The notes beneath the pieces are model-generated. The model ran no database searches. It was not told the origin of the DNA and saw only the letters and a list, made by a program, of their open reading frames with translations. Positions 15,607-23,926 of a stretch of 47,571 nt of DNA are shown piece by piece. This DNA is from an uncultured Porphyromonas sp. (lineage in GTDB: Bacteria; Bacteroidota; Bacteroidia; Bacteroidales; Porphyromonadaceae). Each line of letters opens with the position of its first letter. Within the stretch, counting starts at the first letter, position 1. The position numbers and the translations under genes were made by a program. The stretch spans positions 1-47,571 of the forward strand of contig NZ_CAJPPN010000015.1 in assembly GCF_905372525.1 (NCBI RefSeq), written 5' to 3'.

Positions 15607-17040
15607 ATGAAGAAGACAAAGATCGTAGCCACCATCTCCGACCTACGCTGTGATGTGGACTTTATCCGTCCCCTCGTAGAGGCTGGTGTCAATGTCGTGC
15701 GTATGAACACGGCTCACATGACCAAGGAAGGTATCACTCAGGTCATCCAGAATACTCGTGCCGTCTCCCCCAACGTCGCTGTGCTCCTCGATACCAAGGG
15801 CCCAGAGGTACGTACCACGGTCCTAGAGGGTGATGCTGAGGTCAAGCGTCAGTTCAACGCTGGTGACAAGGTAGTCTTCATGGCCAATCCCGAGGCTAAG
15901 ACCAACAACGAAGTCATCAACGTGAACTATGTGAACTTCGTGAACGATGTACCTGTCGGTGCTACCATCCTCCTCGATGACGGTGCTCTTGCCTTCGTCG
16001 TAGAGAAGAAGGAAGCTGATAAGCTCTACACCACCTGCCAGAACAACGGTAAGCTCGGTAGCCGTAAGAGCGTCAACGTCCCTGGCGTACGTATCGACCT
16101 GCCCTCACTCACCGAGAAGGACCGTGGTAACATCCTCCACTCTATCCCTCAGAAGATCGAGTTCATCGCTCACTCCTTCGTCCGTAACAAGAGAGACATC
16201 GAGGAGATCCAGGCGATCCTAGACGAGCACAAGAGCGACATCAAGATCATCGCTAAGATCGAGAACCAGGAGGGTGTAGACAACATCGACGAGATCATCG
16301 ACTCCTGTTATGGTATCATGATCGCTCGTGGTGACCTCGCTATCGAAGTACCCGCAGAGAAGGTCCCAGGTATCCAGCGTATGATCATCAAGAAGTGTAT
16401 CGCTGCCAAGAAGCCCGTCATCGTAGCTACGCAGATGCTTCACACGATGATCGACAATCCTCTGCCTACTCGTGCTGAGGTGAGCGACATCGCTAACGCT
16501 GTCTACTACCGCACCGACGCTGTCATGCTCTCTGGTGAGACCGCTAACGGTAAGTACCCCCTAGAGGCTGTACAGACCATGGCAAGCATCATCCGTGAGG
16601 CTGAAGCTACCCTCGAGGAAAACTACAACGATGAGGTACCTTACTCTAAGGAAGTCAGCACCACGACAGCCTTCCTCGCTAAGCAGGCTGTACGTAGTGT
16701 CGAGCAGATCAATACCGAGGCCATCATCACCGATAGCTTCACGGGTCGTACGGCTCGCTACCTCTCCTCCTTCCGTGCTACGGTACCTGTATGTGCGATC
16801 TGCTATAACGATACACTCTCTCGTCAGCTCGCTCTCAGCTACGGCGTCACAGCCCACTATGCTGGTGAAGAGCACTGTGAGAAGGCTCGCCTCGTAGCTG
16901 GTATCAAGAGCTTCATCGAGGCAGGCCTCATCAAGGAGTCTACTCAGGCTGCCTTCATGAGCGGTACGATCGGTATCACGGGTGCCGCTCATGCCCTCGA
17001 GATCGAGACCGTCAGCAACATCCTCGAGCGCAACAAGTAG
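15607..17040 (+). CDS. pyk: Pyruvate kinase
   Basis: The enzyme converts phosphoenolpyruvate and ADP to pyruvate and ATP at the end of glycolysis. The 477-aa protein has the (beta/alpha)8 barrel with inserted B domain and the C-terminal regulatory domain. Visible motifs are LLDTKGPEVRTT near 61-72, IIAKIENQEGVDNIDEII near 214-231 (active-site Lys near 217) and ARGDLAIEVPAEKVPGIQ near 239-256, which binds divalent metal and substrate. The N-terminal RMNTAHMT replaces the usual RxNFSHG, a form I associate with Bacteroidota pyruvate kinases. An AAAGGAATT stretch just before the ATG may act as ribosome-binding site. Highly biased codon use suggests strong expression. Confidence 0.95.
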   Translation: MKKTKIVATISDLRCDVDFIRPLVEAGVNVVRMNTAHMTKEGITQVIQNTRAVSPNVAVLLDTKGPEVRTTVLEGDAEVKRQFNAGDKVVFMANPEAKTNNEVINVNYVNFVNDVPVGATILLDDGALAFVVEKKEADKLYTTCQNNGKLGSRKSVNVPGVRIDLPSLTEKDRGNILHSIPQKIEFIAHSFVRNKRDIEEIQAILDEHKSDIKIIAKIENQEGVDNIDEIIDSCYGIMIARGDLAIEVPAEKVPGIQRMIIKKCIAAKKPVIVATQMLHTMIDNPLPTRAEVSDIANAVYYRTDAVMLSGETANGKYPLEAVQTMASIIREAEATLEENYNDEVPYSKEVSTTTAFLAKQAVRSVEQINTEAIITDSFTGRTARYLSSFRATVPVCAICYNDTLSRQLALSYGVTAHYAGEEHCEKARLVAGIKSFIEAGLIKESTQAAFMSGTIGITGAAHALEIETVSNILERNK

Positions 17041-17132
17041 TCGCTCACCCTCCTAGGTGACTAGATCATAGCCCCGCTCCCTATATCAGGGATGAGGCCA
17101 TGTTACTCTAGCCCCCTTGAGGCAAACAAATC

Positions 17133-17266
17133 GAGGGCATACATCTCCGTCGGAGGTGTATGCCCTCAGTGTTATCTCCCCGTGAGGGACAGTATGCAGT
17201 ACTGTAGCCCGGGAGATAAAAGCAAAGTACCAGACACCCTACGAGAGGGTGTCTGGTACTTTGCTT
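17133..17266. terminator. Three consecutive hairpins between pyk and the convergent dehydrogenase gene
   Basis: Hairpin 1: arms 17133-17149 and 17151-17167 pair with one G-U. Hairpin 2: TTATCTCCC (17172-17180) pairs with GGGAGATAA (17211-17219) around an inner ACAGTA/TACTGT stem. Hairpin 3: a perfect 21-bp stem (17220-17240 with 17246-17266, loop ACGAG). Lying between convergent genes, they can act as bidirectional terminators. The third ends in CTTTGCTT with no long T-run. Confidence 0.75.
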
Positions 17267-17324
17267 ATGCGGGTAGGCTCGCTCTAGTGCGTGCTATCGT
17301 TATGCCCGAGTGGGCATGTCGATG

Positions 17325-18281
17325 CTATGCCTTAGCGGAATCCTTACGTCTGATTGTCTCGATCATGTCTAGGGTCATAGCCTTGAGATCATACTCGGGC
17401 TTCCATCCCCATTCGTTGCGAGCACAGCTGTCGTCTAGGGAGTTAGGCCAAGAGTCAGCGATCCCCTGACGTAGAGGATCGAGGTCATACTCCATCACGA
17501 AGCTTGGGATAACCTCCCTAATGGACGCTGCGATCTCCTCGGGATCAAAGCTCATGGCCGTGACGTTAAAGGAATTGCGATGGACTAGCTTTGTGGGGTC
17601 AGCCTCCATGAGCTCAATGATGGCTCTTAGAGCGTCGGGCATGTACATCATGTCCATATAGGTGCCAGGCTTGAGTGGGCACTTGAAGCGTCCCTCACGT
17701 ACCGCAGCGTAGTAGATATCTACGGCATAGTCTGTCGTCCCACCTCCCGGAGGAGCCACGTTGGATATAAGGCCAGGGAAGCGTACGGAGCGGGTATCTA
17801 CACCGAAGCGCTTGTGATAGTAGTCGCTGAGGAGCTCCCCTGAGACCTTGGTCACACCATACATCGTCTTAGGGCGCTGGATGGTATCCTGTGGTGTCTT
17901 GTCATGGGGAGTCTCAGGGCCAAAGGAGCCAATGGAGCTGGGGGTAAAGACGGCACAGCCGCCTTCGCGTGCTACCTCTAGGACGTTGAAGAGTCCTCCT
18001 AGCCCTATCTTCCAAGCGAGTTGAGGCTTGGCCTCTGCGACGGCGCTCAGCAGTGCGGCTAGGTTAAAGATTGTGTCTACCTTGTACTTACGGACGACCT
18101 CTGCGATCTGCACTGGATCCGTGATGTCCACGATCTCACTAGGTCCACTCTCTAGGAGCTCACCCTTGGGTGGGGCGGCAGGGATATAGCCGGCGACGAC
18201 GGTGGGATAGATCTTACGTAGGGTCATGGCAAGCTCAGTGCCTATCTGACCTGTAGATCCGATGATGAGAATGTTTTTCAT
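17325..18281 (-). CDS. NAD-dependent epimerase/dehydratase, L-threonine 3-dehydrogenase type
   Basis: The 318-aa short-chain dehydrogenase has an N-terminal Rossmann motif GSTGQIG (8-14). The catalytic set is SSIG near 131-134 and YGVTK near 156-160 (Tyr and Lys). The C-terminal half, with PGLISNVAPPGGGTTDYAVDIY near 185-206 and MDMMYMPDALRAIIELM near 226-242, matches the SDR-type L-threonine 3-dehydrogenase family, which oxidises L-threonine to 2-amino-3-ketobutyrate. The glycine-forming partner ligase (Kbl) is not in the window. A promoter element lies at 18376-18383. UDP-sugar epimerase activity is the alternative but fits less well. Confidence 0.82.
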   Translation of the reverse strand: MKNILIIGSTGQIGTELAMTLRKIYPTVVAGYIPAAPPKGELLESGPSEIVDITDPVQIAEVVRKYKVDTIFNLAALLSAVAEAKPQLAWKIGLGGLFNVLEVAREGGCAVFTPSSIGSFGPETPHDKTPQDTIQRPKTMYGVTKVSGELLSDYYHKRFGVDTRSVRFPGLISNVAPPGGGTTDYAVDIYYAAVREGRFKCPLKPGTYMDMMYMPDALRAIIELMEADPTKLVHRNSFNVTAMSFDPEEIAASIREVIPSFVMEYDLDPLRQGIADSWPNSLDDSCARNEWGWKPEYDLKAMTLDMIETIRRKDSAKA

Positions 18282-18375
18282 ACTCTCGTCAGTTTGATGT
18301 TACTCGTATAATAAAGTCTGTATTATGGACGTATGCTCATCGGGCGTAAGACGTACGGATGTCTTATCTCGGGGG

Positions 18376-18383
18376 CAAATGTA
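18376..18383 (-). promoter_or_regulatory. -7 element for the threonine dehydrogenase gene
   Basis: CAAATGTA on the plus strand reads TACATTTG on the minus strand. The predicted TSS is near 18370, about 90 nt upstream of the ATG at 18281. The element is 23 bp from the divergent plus-strand -7 element, so the two promoters overlap. Confidence 0.55.
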
Positions 18384-18406
18384 ATTATTCTAATCCGAAG
18401 ATGATG

Positions 18407-18414
18407 TATATTTG
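18407..18414 (+). promoter_or_regulatory. -7 element for the GH109-like gene
   Basis: TATATTTG is an exact TAnnTTTG match. The TSS is expected near 18421, about 20 nt before the GTG at 18441. That supports the GTG as the start. Confidence 0.55.
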
Positions 18415-18440
18415 CACAAAATACTCATAGACAGACTGAA

Positions 18441-19628
18441 GTGAAGGAACAACACCCCCTCTCTCCCGCTTACTCACCCCTGTCCCACGTGCGTCTCGGT
18501 ATCATAGGACTGGGTCGGCGTGGACTACGTACGATACAGCGCTATAGGTACATAGAGGGTGCGACTATTGTCGCCCTATCAGACATTCATTCCGAGCGCA
18601 TACGAGAGGCGCAGATGCTCCTTAGCTCTCTGGGCTGCCCCGAGGCTAAGGGATATAGTAGGGAGCAGATCCCCCAGATGCTATATAGTGGAGAGGTGGA
18701 CTTGGTGCTCATCTGCACGGATTGGTATAGCCACGTACCATTAGCTTGCTTGGCTCTGGAGGCGGGGCTGCATGTAGCTGTCGAGGTACCAGCGGCTCTG
18801 ACGCTGGAGGACTGCTGGAGGCTTGTGGAGACCTCAGAGTACATGGGGCGACACTACTTCCCGCTAGAGAACTGTTGCTTCGATCCCTTTCACTTACGTA
18901 CGTTAGCTCTGATAGCAGAGGGACGGCTAGGGCGTATCAAGCACTGCTCGGGTGGCTACATCCATGACCTGCATAGCCTGAGTGCCCTAGGTCAGGGAGA
19001 GATCCCCCTGCTAGGCTGGATGGACGAGGGCTATCCCTTCGCTGCGGGTAATGCCTATCCGACTCATGGGATAGGGCCTCTGGCACAGCTCCTAGATATT
19101 CATCATGGTGATCGCTTCACCGAGCTTTATGCGATCTCCTCGGATCCTGAGGCTCCACTCTCGGAGCGAGTCAGCACGATCCTACTACGTACTGAGCTGG
19201 GGCGTACCGCCTCGCTCCACCTAGATCTATGTACTCCTCGTCCCTATTCTCGGATTCAGTCTCTCTCTGGGAGTGGGGGCTTCCTCTGCAAATATCCCAT
19301 CCCTACCCTCCAGCTACGAGGCTGGAGCGAGGCTTTGAGCGGTGGTGAGGTGGAGGATTACCTAGCCCGAGAGGCTTGCTCTCCCCTAGAGCCCTGGATA
19401 CAAGAGGGCAAGGCCAAGGGAGTGGAGAATGTGATGAACTATGTGATGGATGCGCGGCTCATCCATTGCCTGCACCGAGGGCTTCCTCTCGACCTAACCG
19501 TCTATGATGCGGCGCTGTGGTCTTCGGTCATTGAACTAAGTGCTCGCTCCGAGGGCGAGCGACGACCTGTGGAGATCCCTGACTTCACCCATGGGCTCTG
19601 GCGTACGCCTAGTCGTCCCGTGGAGTGA
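18441..19628 (+). CDS. Gfo/Idh/MocA oxidoreductase, GH109-like
   Basis: The 395-aa protein has an N-terminal NAD-binding fold (GIIGLGRRG, 20-28) and a C-terminal Gfo/Idh/MocA domain. It carries the signature segments of glycoside hydrolase family 109, whose members use tightly bound NAD to cleave alpha-N-acetylgalactosamine: PLENCCFD (141-148), GGYIHDL (171-177, with the conserved Tyr173) and YPTHGIGPLAQLLDI (206-220, His209), plus the C-terminal IPDFTHGLW. Unlike characterised GH109 enzymes it has no signal peptide, so it would act in the cytoplasm. The GTG start is supported by the nearby promoter. Family membership is inferred from remembered motifs, and a simple sugar dehydrogenase is possible. 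Confidence 0.75.
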   Translation: MKEQHPLSPAYSPLSHVRLGIIGLGRRGLRTIQRYRYIEGATIVALSDIHSERIREAQMLLSSLGCPEAKGYSREQIPQMLYSGEVDLVLICTDWYSHVPLACLALEAGLHVAVEVPAALTLEDCWRLVETSEYMGRHYFPLENCCFDPFHLRTLALIAEGRLGRIKHCSGGYIHDLHSLSALGQGEIPLLGWMDEGYPFAAGNAYPTHGIGPLAQLLDIHHGDRFTELYAISSDPEAPLSERVSTILLRTELGRTASLHLDLCTPRPYSRIQSLSGSGGFLCKYPIPTLQLRGWSEALSGGEVEDYLAREACSPLEPWIQEGKAKGVENVMNYVMDARLIHCLHRGLPLDLTVYDAALWSSVIELSARSEGERRPVEIPDFTHGLWRTPSRPVE

Positions 19629-19675
19629 CTCGGTATGGAGAGGGATCTGAAGGGATAGAAATGAATGCTCAGTCC

Positions 19676-20398
19676 CTAGAGGTCAAAGGCGATGAGGGCC
19701 AGAGCGAGTGTGTTGTTCGTCAGGTGAAAGAGGATCGGCAGGCGTAGACTCCGTAGCTCGTGAGCCAAGTAGCCTAGGAGGAAGCCTAGGATAATACGCC
19801 CTAGGAACCCAATCCAGGAGAGGTGCATCAGGGCAAAGATCCCCGAGGCAATCCCGATGGAGGCATAGGTGGGGATAGGTAGGCTTCGGATCAGTAGGGG
19901 CTGGAGCATCCCACGGAAGAAGAGCTCCTCAACGACCGCAGGGATGAGTGCGAAGGCGATCCAATAGTAGACTAGTGTGCCATGGTGACGCTGTAGCTCC
20001 TCCCGTACCGTCAGCTCTACTCGGTCCACAGCCTCTACACCGATCCGCTCAGCGAAGTCCGTCATGAGGTCTGTCAGCATATTGCAAAGGAGATAGCCCA
20101 CAGCACAGACTAGGAGGCATCGTATGATCTGCCTCCTGCTCCAGCCCTCTGGGAAGAGAGGTTGGCGTAGGAGGCTACGTGCCCTCCGCCCCTCTGGGAA
20201 GAGGTACACGGGCAGGAGGAACATACCCAGCGCAGGCACTGCATACTGGCAGAGGCGTAGTAGGGGGACGAGGATTGTAGCCCCGGAGAGTAGGGGCAGG
20301 ACAAGGTGGATGGCTAGGATGCTCAGTAGCGAGATCCCGAGTAGAGACACGGGTATCCAGCCGAGTAGCAGCATGAGCTCCCTTCGTGGATCTATCAC
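19676..20398 (-). CDS. CPBP family intramembrane metalloprotease
   Basis: The 240-aa membrane protein has about seven hydrophobic segments. The CPBP/Abi motifs are complete: EELFFRG (Glu157, Glu158, Arg162), a FALMHLSW segment with His192, and FHLTNN (His225, Asn228). Bacterial members are putative CAAX-type proteases or protect against bacteriocins; the substrate is unknown. The start appears to be a GTG at 20398, one base after the stop of the AraC gene, which implies translational coupling. An ATG eight codons in (20374) is the alternative start. Confidence 0.85.
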   Translation of the reverse strand: MIDPRRELMLLLGWIPVSLLGISLLSILAIHLVLPLLSGATILVPLLRLCQYAVPALGMFLLPVYLFPEGRRARSLLRQPLFPEGWSRRQIIRCLLVCAVGYLLCNMLTDLMTDFAERIGVEAVDRVELTVREELQRHHGTLVYYWIAFALIPAVVEELFFRGMLQPLLIRSLPIPTYASIGIASGIFALMHLSWIGFLGRIILGFLLGYLAHELRSLRLPILFHLTNNTLALALIAFDL

Positions 20399-20399
20399 T

Positions 20400-21365
20400 C
20401 TAGGCCTCCTTCGTCTCCTCTAAGCCCTCTCCTTCCTCTCCCTCAGGCTCTATCCCTTCGCCCCCGACACTACTGAGATCCCCTCGTCGTATCTTGATCG
20501 GGGAGAGCCCGAAGACACGACGGCAGAAGGCCGAGAGGTAGCCTGCCGAGGAGAAGTAATACCGCTCTGCGATCTCCGTCAGTGATAGATCGCTATCGAT
20601 AAGATCCTTGTAGACGTGCCGTGCCCGCTGCTGTAGGAGCCACTTCATCGGCGGGATGCCGAACTCATCGTCGAATAGACGAGCCAGCGCCGAGGGCGAT
20701 ACCCCCATAGCCATAGCCAGATCATCTACCGTACGACAGCTCAGGTGATGCTTGAAGACCTGACAGCTGAAGCCTACACGCCGACAGTGGAAGAAGCGCA
20801 GGAACTCCTCCTGCATGCGCCGGGCATAGTTCATCCTCAGCAGGAGGAAGAGCTCCTGGAGCTTCACATCGAAGAGCCTCAGGTCAGACAAAGAGTACTG
20901 GAGGTACTCGGTGATCGAGCGTGTCCAGTAGGTGATCCCGGGGGAGAAGGGGAGACGTGTCAGGTACGGCTCCACGGCCTTCACCGCTGCCGAGCTGAAG
21001 TGCTGGACGGGGCGCTCGGGGCACTGTCGTGCACAGAGGTGTACGCTGGGGAGGAAGTGAAAGGTGAGATACTCCAGTGGCTCAGTCGCCGTGACCTCCA
21101 CGACGGAGCCCATAGGGACGAAGACCATCTCCCCAGCCTCTGTGAGGGTCGTGGGGTACTGGGTATTGAGCCGTAGCTCTGCCCGCCCCTCTAGGAGGAA
21201 GAGTAGGTAATAGTTGCCTTCCGTCTGCAGGCATACTCTATCGTCTGGAGAGAGCCTGCGGAGCTGTGGGAGAGAGAGAAGCGCTGCGGACTTGTGCTTG
21301 AAGACAGACTGACCTGCGAAGAGGAGGTCTTCGTCTGGGACGTGGGGGGCAGAGTACTTGTGCAT
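20400..21365 (-). CDS. AraC family transcriptional regulator
   Basis: The 321-aa protein has an N-terminal cupin-like sensing domain (residues about 20-110, with EGRAELRLN and EMVFVPMGSVVEV). Its C-terminal double helix-turn-helix covers about 205-300: DLAMAMGVSPSALARLFDDE is the first, and SLTEIAERYYFSSAGYLSAFCRRVFGLSP the second, with the usual AraC signature. A Glu/Gly-rich tail follows. It is 66 bp downstream of rimM and one base before the CPBP protease gene, so it may control or be co-expressed with the latter. The effector is unknown. Confidence 0.88.
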   Translation of the reverse strand: MHKYSAPHVPDEDLLFAGQSVFKHKSAALLSLPQLRRLSPDDRVCLQTEGNYYLLFLLEGRAELRLNTQYPTTLTEAGEMVFVPMGSVVEVTATEPLEYLTFHFLPSVHLCARQCPERPVQHFSSAAVKAVEPYLTRLPFSPGITYWTRSITEYLQYSLSDLRLFDVKLQELFLLLRMNYARRMQEEFLRFFHCRRVGFSCQVFKHHLSCRTVDDLAMAMGVSPSALARLFDDEFGIPPMKWLLQQRARHVYKDLIDSDLSLTEIAERYYFSSAGYLSAFCRRVFGLSPIKIRRGDLSSVGGEGIEPEGEEGEGLEETKEA

Positions 21366-21431
21366 GAGTGTTCGAATAAATAACCATCTGAGCCAGCTCT
21401 AATACCACAGGGACGGTGCATCGCCCGCTCC

Positions 21432-21974
21432 CTATAGCTCTAGTAGCCCATCAGGAATGAATAGATAGAGACGGTGAGCCCCGACCTCGACGTGCTCGAT
21501 CAGTTCGTCTGCTATCGGTACTACGAGCTCGCCACCTGACGGGGGCTCTACACGTAGTAGCGTATTGAGGGTCGTATCGTCTAGGGCGGTGATCGCTCCG
21601 ACGAGGGTCCCCTGCTGGGCATCGTAGAGCTCGTAGCCGACGAAGTGGTGGAGGTCGATCAGATCACCCGCTTCCTCGTCCTCTAGGTAGGCCTTGTCGA
21701 GCCAGACACTACGCCCCGAGAGCTGGTCAGCAGCCTCCTTGGTCGTGATGCCTGAGAAGGTCAGTAGGTCGATGTCCCCCCCCTTGCTTCGGAGCCCTAG
21801 TACACGATAGGGGATCAGTAGTCCCCGTTCCTCGAGCATGAGGAAGAGGGAGGTAGCCTCCCCCTGCTCCCATAGCCCCGAGAGGTCTACGGAGAGCTTG
21901 GCGGCTACCTCCCCCTGGATACCATGTGCACGACCTAGCGTGCCGATATGCTCGAAGTCTTCTTTGTGGAGCAT
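21432..21974 (-). CDS. rimM: Ribosome maturation factor RimM
   Basis: RimM assists 30S subunit maturation by binding ribosomal protein S19 and the 16S rRNA 3' domain. The 180-aa protein matches the family length. The N-terminal RimM domain starts IGTLGRAHGIQGEVAAKL (11-28), and a C-terminal PRC-barrel domain is marked by LIDLHHFVGYELYD near 103-116 and ELVVPIADELIEHVEV near 147-162. It is only 4 bp downstream of murA. Confidence 0.92.
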   Translation of the reverse strand: MLHKEDFEHIGTLGRAHGIQGEVAAKLSVDLSGLWEQGEATSLFLMLEERGLLIPYRVLGLRSKGGDIDLLTFSGITTKEAADQLSGRSVWLDKAYLEDEEAGDLIDLHHFVGYELYDAQQGTLVGAITALDDTTLNTLLRVEPPSGGELVVPIADELIEHVEVGAHRLYLFIPDGLLEL

Positions 21975-21978
21975 AGGG

Positions 21979-23289
21979 TTAGAGGCGAGAGATACGGGCT
22001 CCGAGGGCGTTTAGTCGCCCAGCTATGTCCTGATAGCCTCGGTCGATCTGCTCGATATTGTTGATGACGCTAGTGCCACTAGCGCTCATCGCTGCTATGA
22101 GTAGTGCTATCCCCGCACGGATGTCTGGCGAGACCATCGTGGAGGCGCGTAGCTGGTGTCGTCCCCCGAGCCCGATGACGACGGCTCGGTGTGGATCGCA
22201 CAGCATGATCTGTGCGCCCATGTCGATGAGCTTATCGACGAAGAAGAGGCGACTCTCGAACATCTTCTGGTGGATGAGCACACTCCCCTTAGCCTGTGTC
22301 GCTGTGACGAGGAAGACGCTCAGTAGGTCTGGCGTCAGCCCGGGCCATGGGGCGTCGGCTATGGTGAGGATCGACCCATCCATGAAGGTGTCTATCTCAT
22401 AGCCGTCGGGGTGGTGAGGGATGATGAGGTCATCACCCTCCTCCAGGATCGTGATCCCGAGCCGGCGGAAGGCCTGCGGGATGATCCCGAGGTCAGGGAT
22501 GCTGACATCCTGTATGCGCAGGTGCGAATTCGTCATCGCTGCCATCCCGATGAAGCTCCCGATCTCGATCATATCGGGGAGCATCGTATGCTCAGCACCG
22601 TGGAGGGACTGTACCCCCTCAATGGTGAGGCGGTTGGAGCCGATACCCTCGATATGAGCTCCCATGCGTACGAGGAGCTTGGAGAGCTGCTGGAGGTAGG
22701 GCTCGCAGGCTGCGTTGTAGATCGTCGTGACGCCCTCGGCTAGCACAGCAGCCATGAGGATATTGGCTGTCCCGGTGACGGAGGCTTCGTCGAGGAGCAT
22801 GTACTTTCCCTGGAGCTGTCGAGCCTCTAGGATGTAGCTCTGCTTCGTAGCATCATAGACGCAGCTAGCCCCTAGCTCTTGGAATCCTATCAGGTGTGTA
22901 TCTAGGCGACGGCGCCCGATCTTGTCCCCCCCGGGCTTGGGGAAGATAGCGTAGCCGAAGCGACCCAGTAGTGCCCCAGCCATGAGGATCGAGCCACGCA
23001 GGGCTCGGGCTCTACCGAGGAACTCCTCGCTGTGCAGGTAGTCGATATTGACCTCATCAGCCTGGAAGGTGTAGCTCCCCTGTTCGTTGAGCTTCGTGAC
23101 CTTGACGCCGACCTGACGTAGTAGGTCGATGAGGTTGTTCACGTCCAGAATGTTGGGGATATTGTGGATCGTGACTACCTCTGGGGTCAGTAGGACAGAG
23201 GAGATGATCTGGAGCGCTTCGTTCTTTGCTCCCTGGGGGCGGATACTGCCCTCTAGGCTGTAGCCACCTTCGATAACATAGGATGCCAT
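21979..23289 (-). CDS. murA: UDP-N-acetylglucosamine 1-carboxyvinyltransferase, Asp-type
   Basis: MurA transfers enolpyruvate from PEP to UDP-GlcNAc, the first committed step of peptidoglycan synthesis. The 436-aa product starts MASYVIEGG. The frame is open up to 23436, but that part overlaps the DUF4290 gene in another frame and is low-complexity, so it is excluded. The PEP-binding Lys22-Asn23 is in GAKNEAL, and RARALRGSILMAGALLGRFG is near 93-112. The loop reads PKPGGDKIGRRRLDTH, so the position of E. coli Cys115, the fosfomycin target, is Asp122 (codon GAC at 22924-22926). Asp-type MurA enzymes are active and fosfomycin-insensitive in other bacteria. It sits between DUF4290 (19 bp) and rimM (4 bp). 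Confidence 0.94.
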   Translation of the reverse strand: MASYVIEGGYSLEGSIRPQGAKNEALQIISSVLLTPEVVTIHNIPNILDVNNLIDLLRQVGVKVTKLNEQGSYTFQADEVNIDYLHSEEFLGRARALRGSILMAGALLGRFGYAIFPKPGGDKIGRRRLDTHLIGFQELGASCVYDATKQSYILEARQLQGKYMLLDEASVTGTANILMAAVLAEGVTTIYNAACEPYLQQLSKLLVRMGAHIEGIGSNRLTIEGVQSLHGAEHTMLPDMIEIGSFIGMAAMTNSHLRIQDVSIPDLGIIPQAFRRLGITILEEGDDLIIPHHPDGYEIDTFMDGSILTIADAPWPGLTPDLLSVFLVTATQAKGSVLIHQKMFESRLFFVDKLIDMGAQIMLCDPHRAVVIGLGGRHQLRASTMVSPDIRAGIALLIAAMSASGTSVINNIEQIDRGYQDIAGRLNALGARISRL

Positions 23290-23308
23290 GGTGTATAGGG
23301 GACGGGGG

Positions 23309-23917
23309 TTACTTCTTCTTTGCCTTCTTGCTATTGATGGGCTTCTGTAGCTTGCCGGGCTTGTCGATGGTGTTGGGGTTGATGTTGAGCTTGCAGTTCT
23401 CTGGGGTGAGCAGGATCTGGCCATCGGAGAGCTCAAAGAGATCCTTGAAGATCTTGATGTCCTCGACCGTCTCCTGGTTCCAGGTCATGTAGTCTCGCTT
23501 CATCTGCATAGCGACGAAGTACTCTGCGGCTGAGCGCTCGGGACCCATCTCCATCTCGCAGACCTTGCGGATCATCCCGACGATGAAGTGTCCGTAGTAG
23601 CGGTACTGGATGAGGTGACCTGGATACTCGGGCTTCTCCGTCTTGAGCGTGATCTCCTCGCGGGTGATCGTCCCAGCGGGATAGTCTACATCCAGCTCGA
23701 AGTCCGCCATGATCGCTAGATGATCCCAGTAGATCGTCTCCTTGTCGAGGGCGGCACCCTTCTCGGGTACGATCGCCTCCATAGCACGGATGATGGTGCG
23801 TGCGCAGCGGTTACGCTCCTCCCGATCCTCTATGGTGCGACAGTGGGCGACCATCCGCTGGATGTTGCGCCCGTACTCCGGCATAGTGATGGGGGGTAGT
23901 TGATTATTGTATTCCAT
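23309..23917 (-). CDS. DUF4290 domain-containing protein
   Basis: The 202-aa protein is of a Bacteroidota-specific family of unknown function. Its conserved start MEYNNQLPPITMPEYGRNIQ and central CARTIIRAMEAIVP and YYGHFIVGMIRKVCEME segments are family-like. The tail is Lys-rich (KLQKPINSKKAKKK) and suggests contact with nucleic acid or acidic partners. No signal peptide or membrane segment is visible, so it is probably cytoplasmic. The neighbours pgi (9 bp upstream) and murA (19 bp downstream) place it in an envelope and central-carbon operon. Confidence 0.88.
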   Translation of the reverse strand: MEYNNQLPPITMPEYGRNIQRMVAHCRTIEDREERNRCARTIIRAMEAIVPEKGAALDKETIYWDHLAIMADFELDVDYPAGTITREEITLKTEKPEYPGHLIQYRYYGHFIVGMIRKVCEMEMGPERSAAEYFVAMQMKRDYMTWNQETVEDIKIFKDLFELSDGQILLTPENCKLNINPNTIDKPGKLQKPINSKKAKKK

Positions 23918-23926
23918 ATAGGGGGG

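Noticed and set aside
23290..23436. N-terminal extension of MurA by 49 residues
   Set aside because: The extension is Ser/Pro/Arg-rich, overlaps the DUF4290 gene in another frame, and the family begins at MASYVIEGG.
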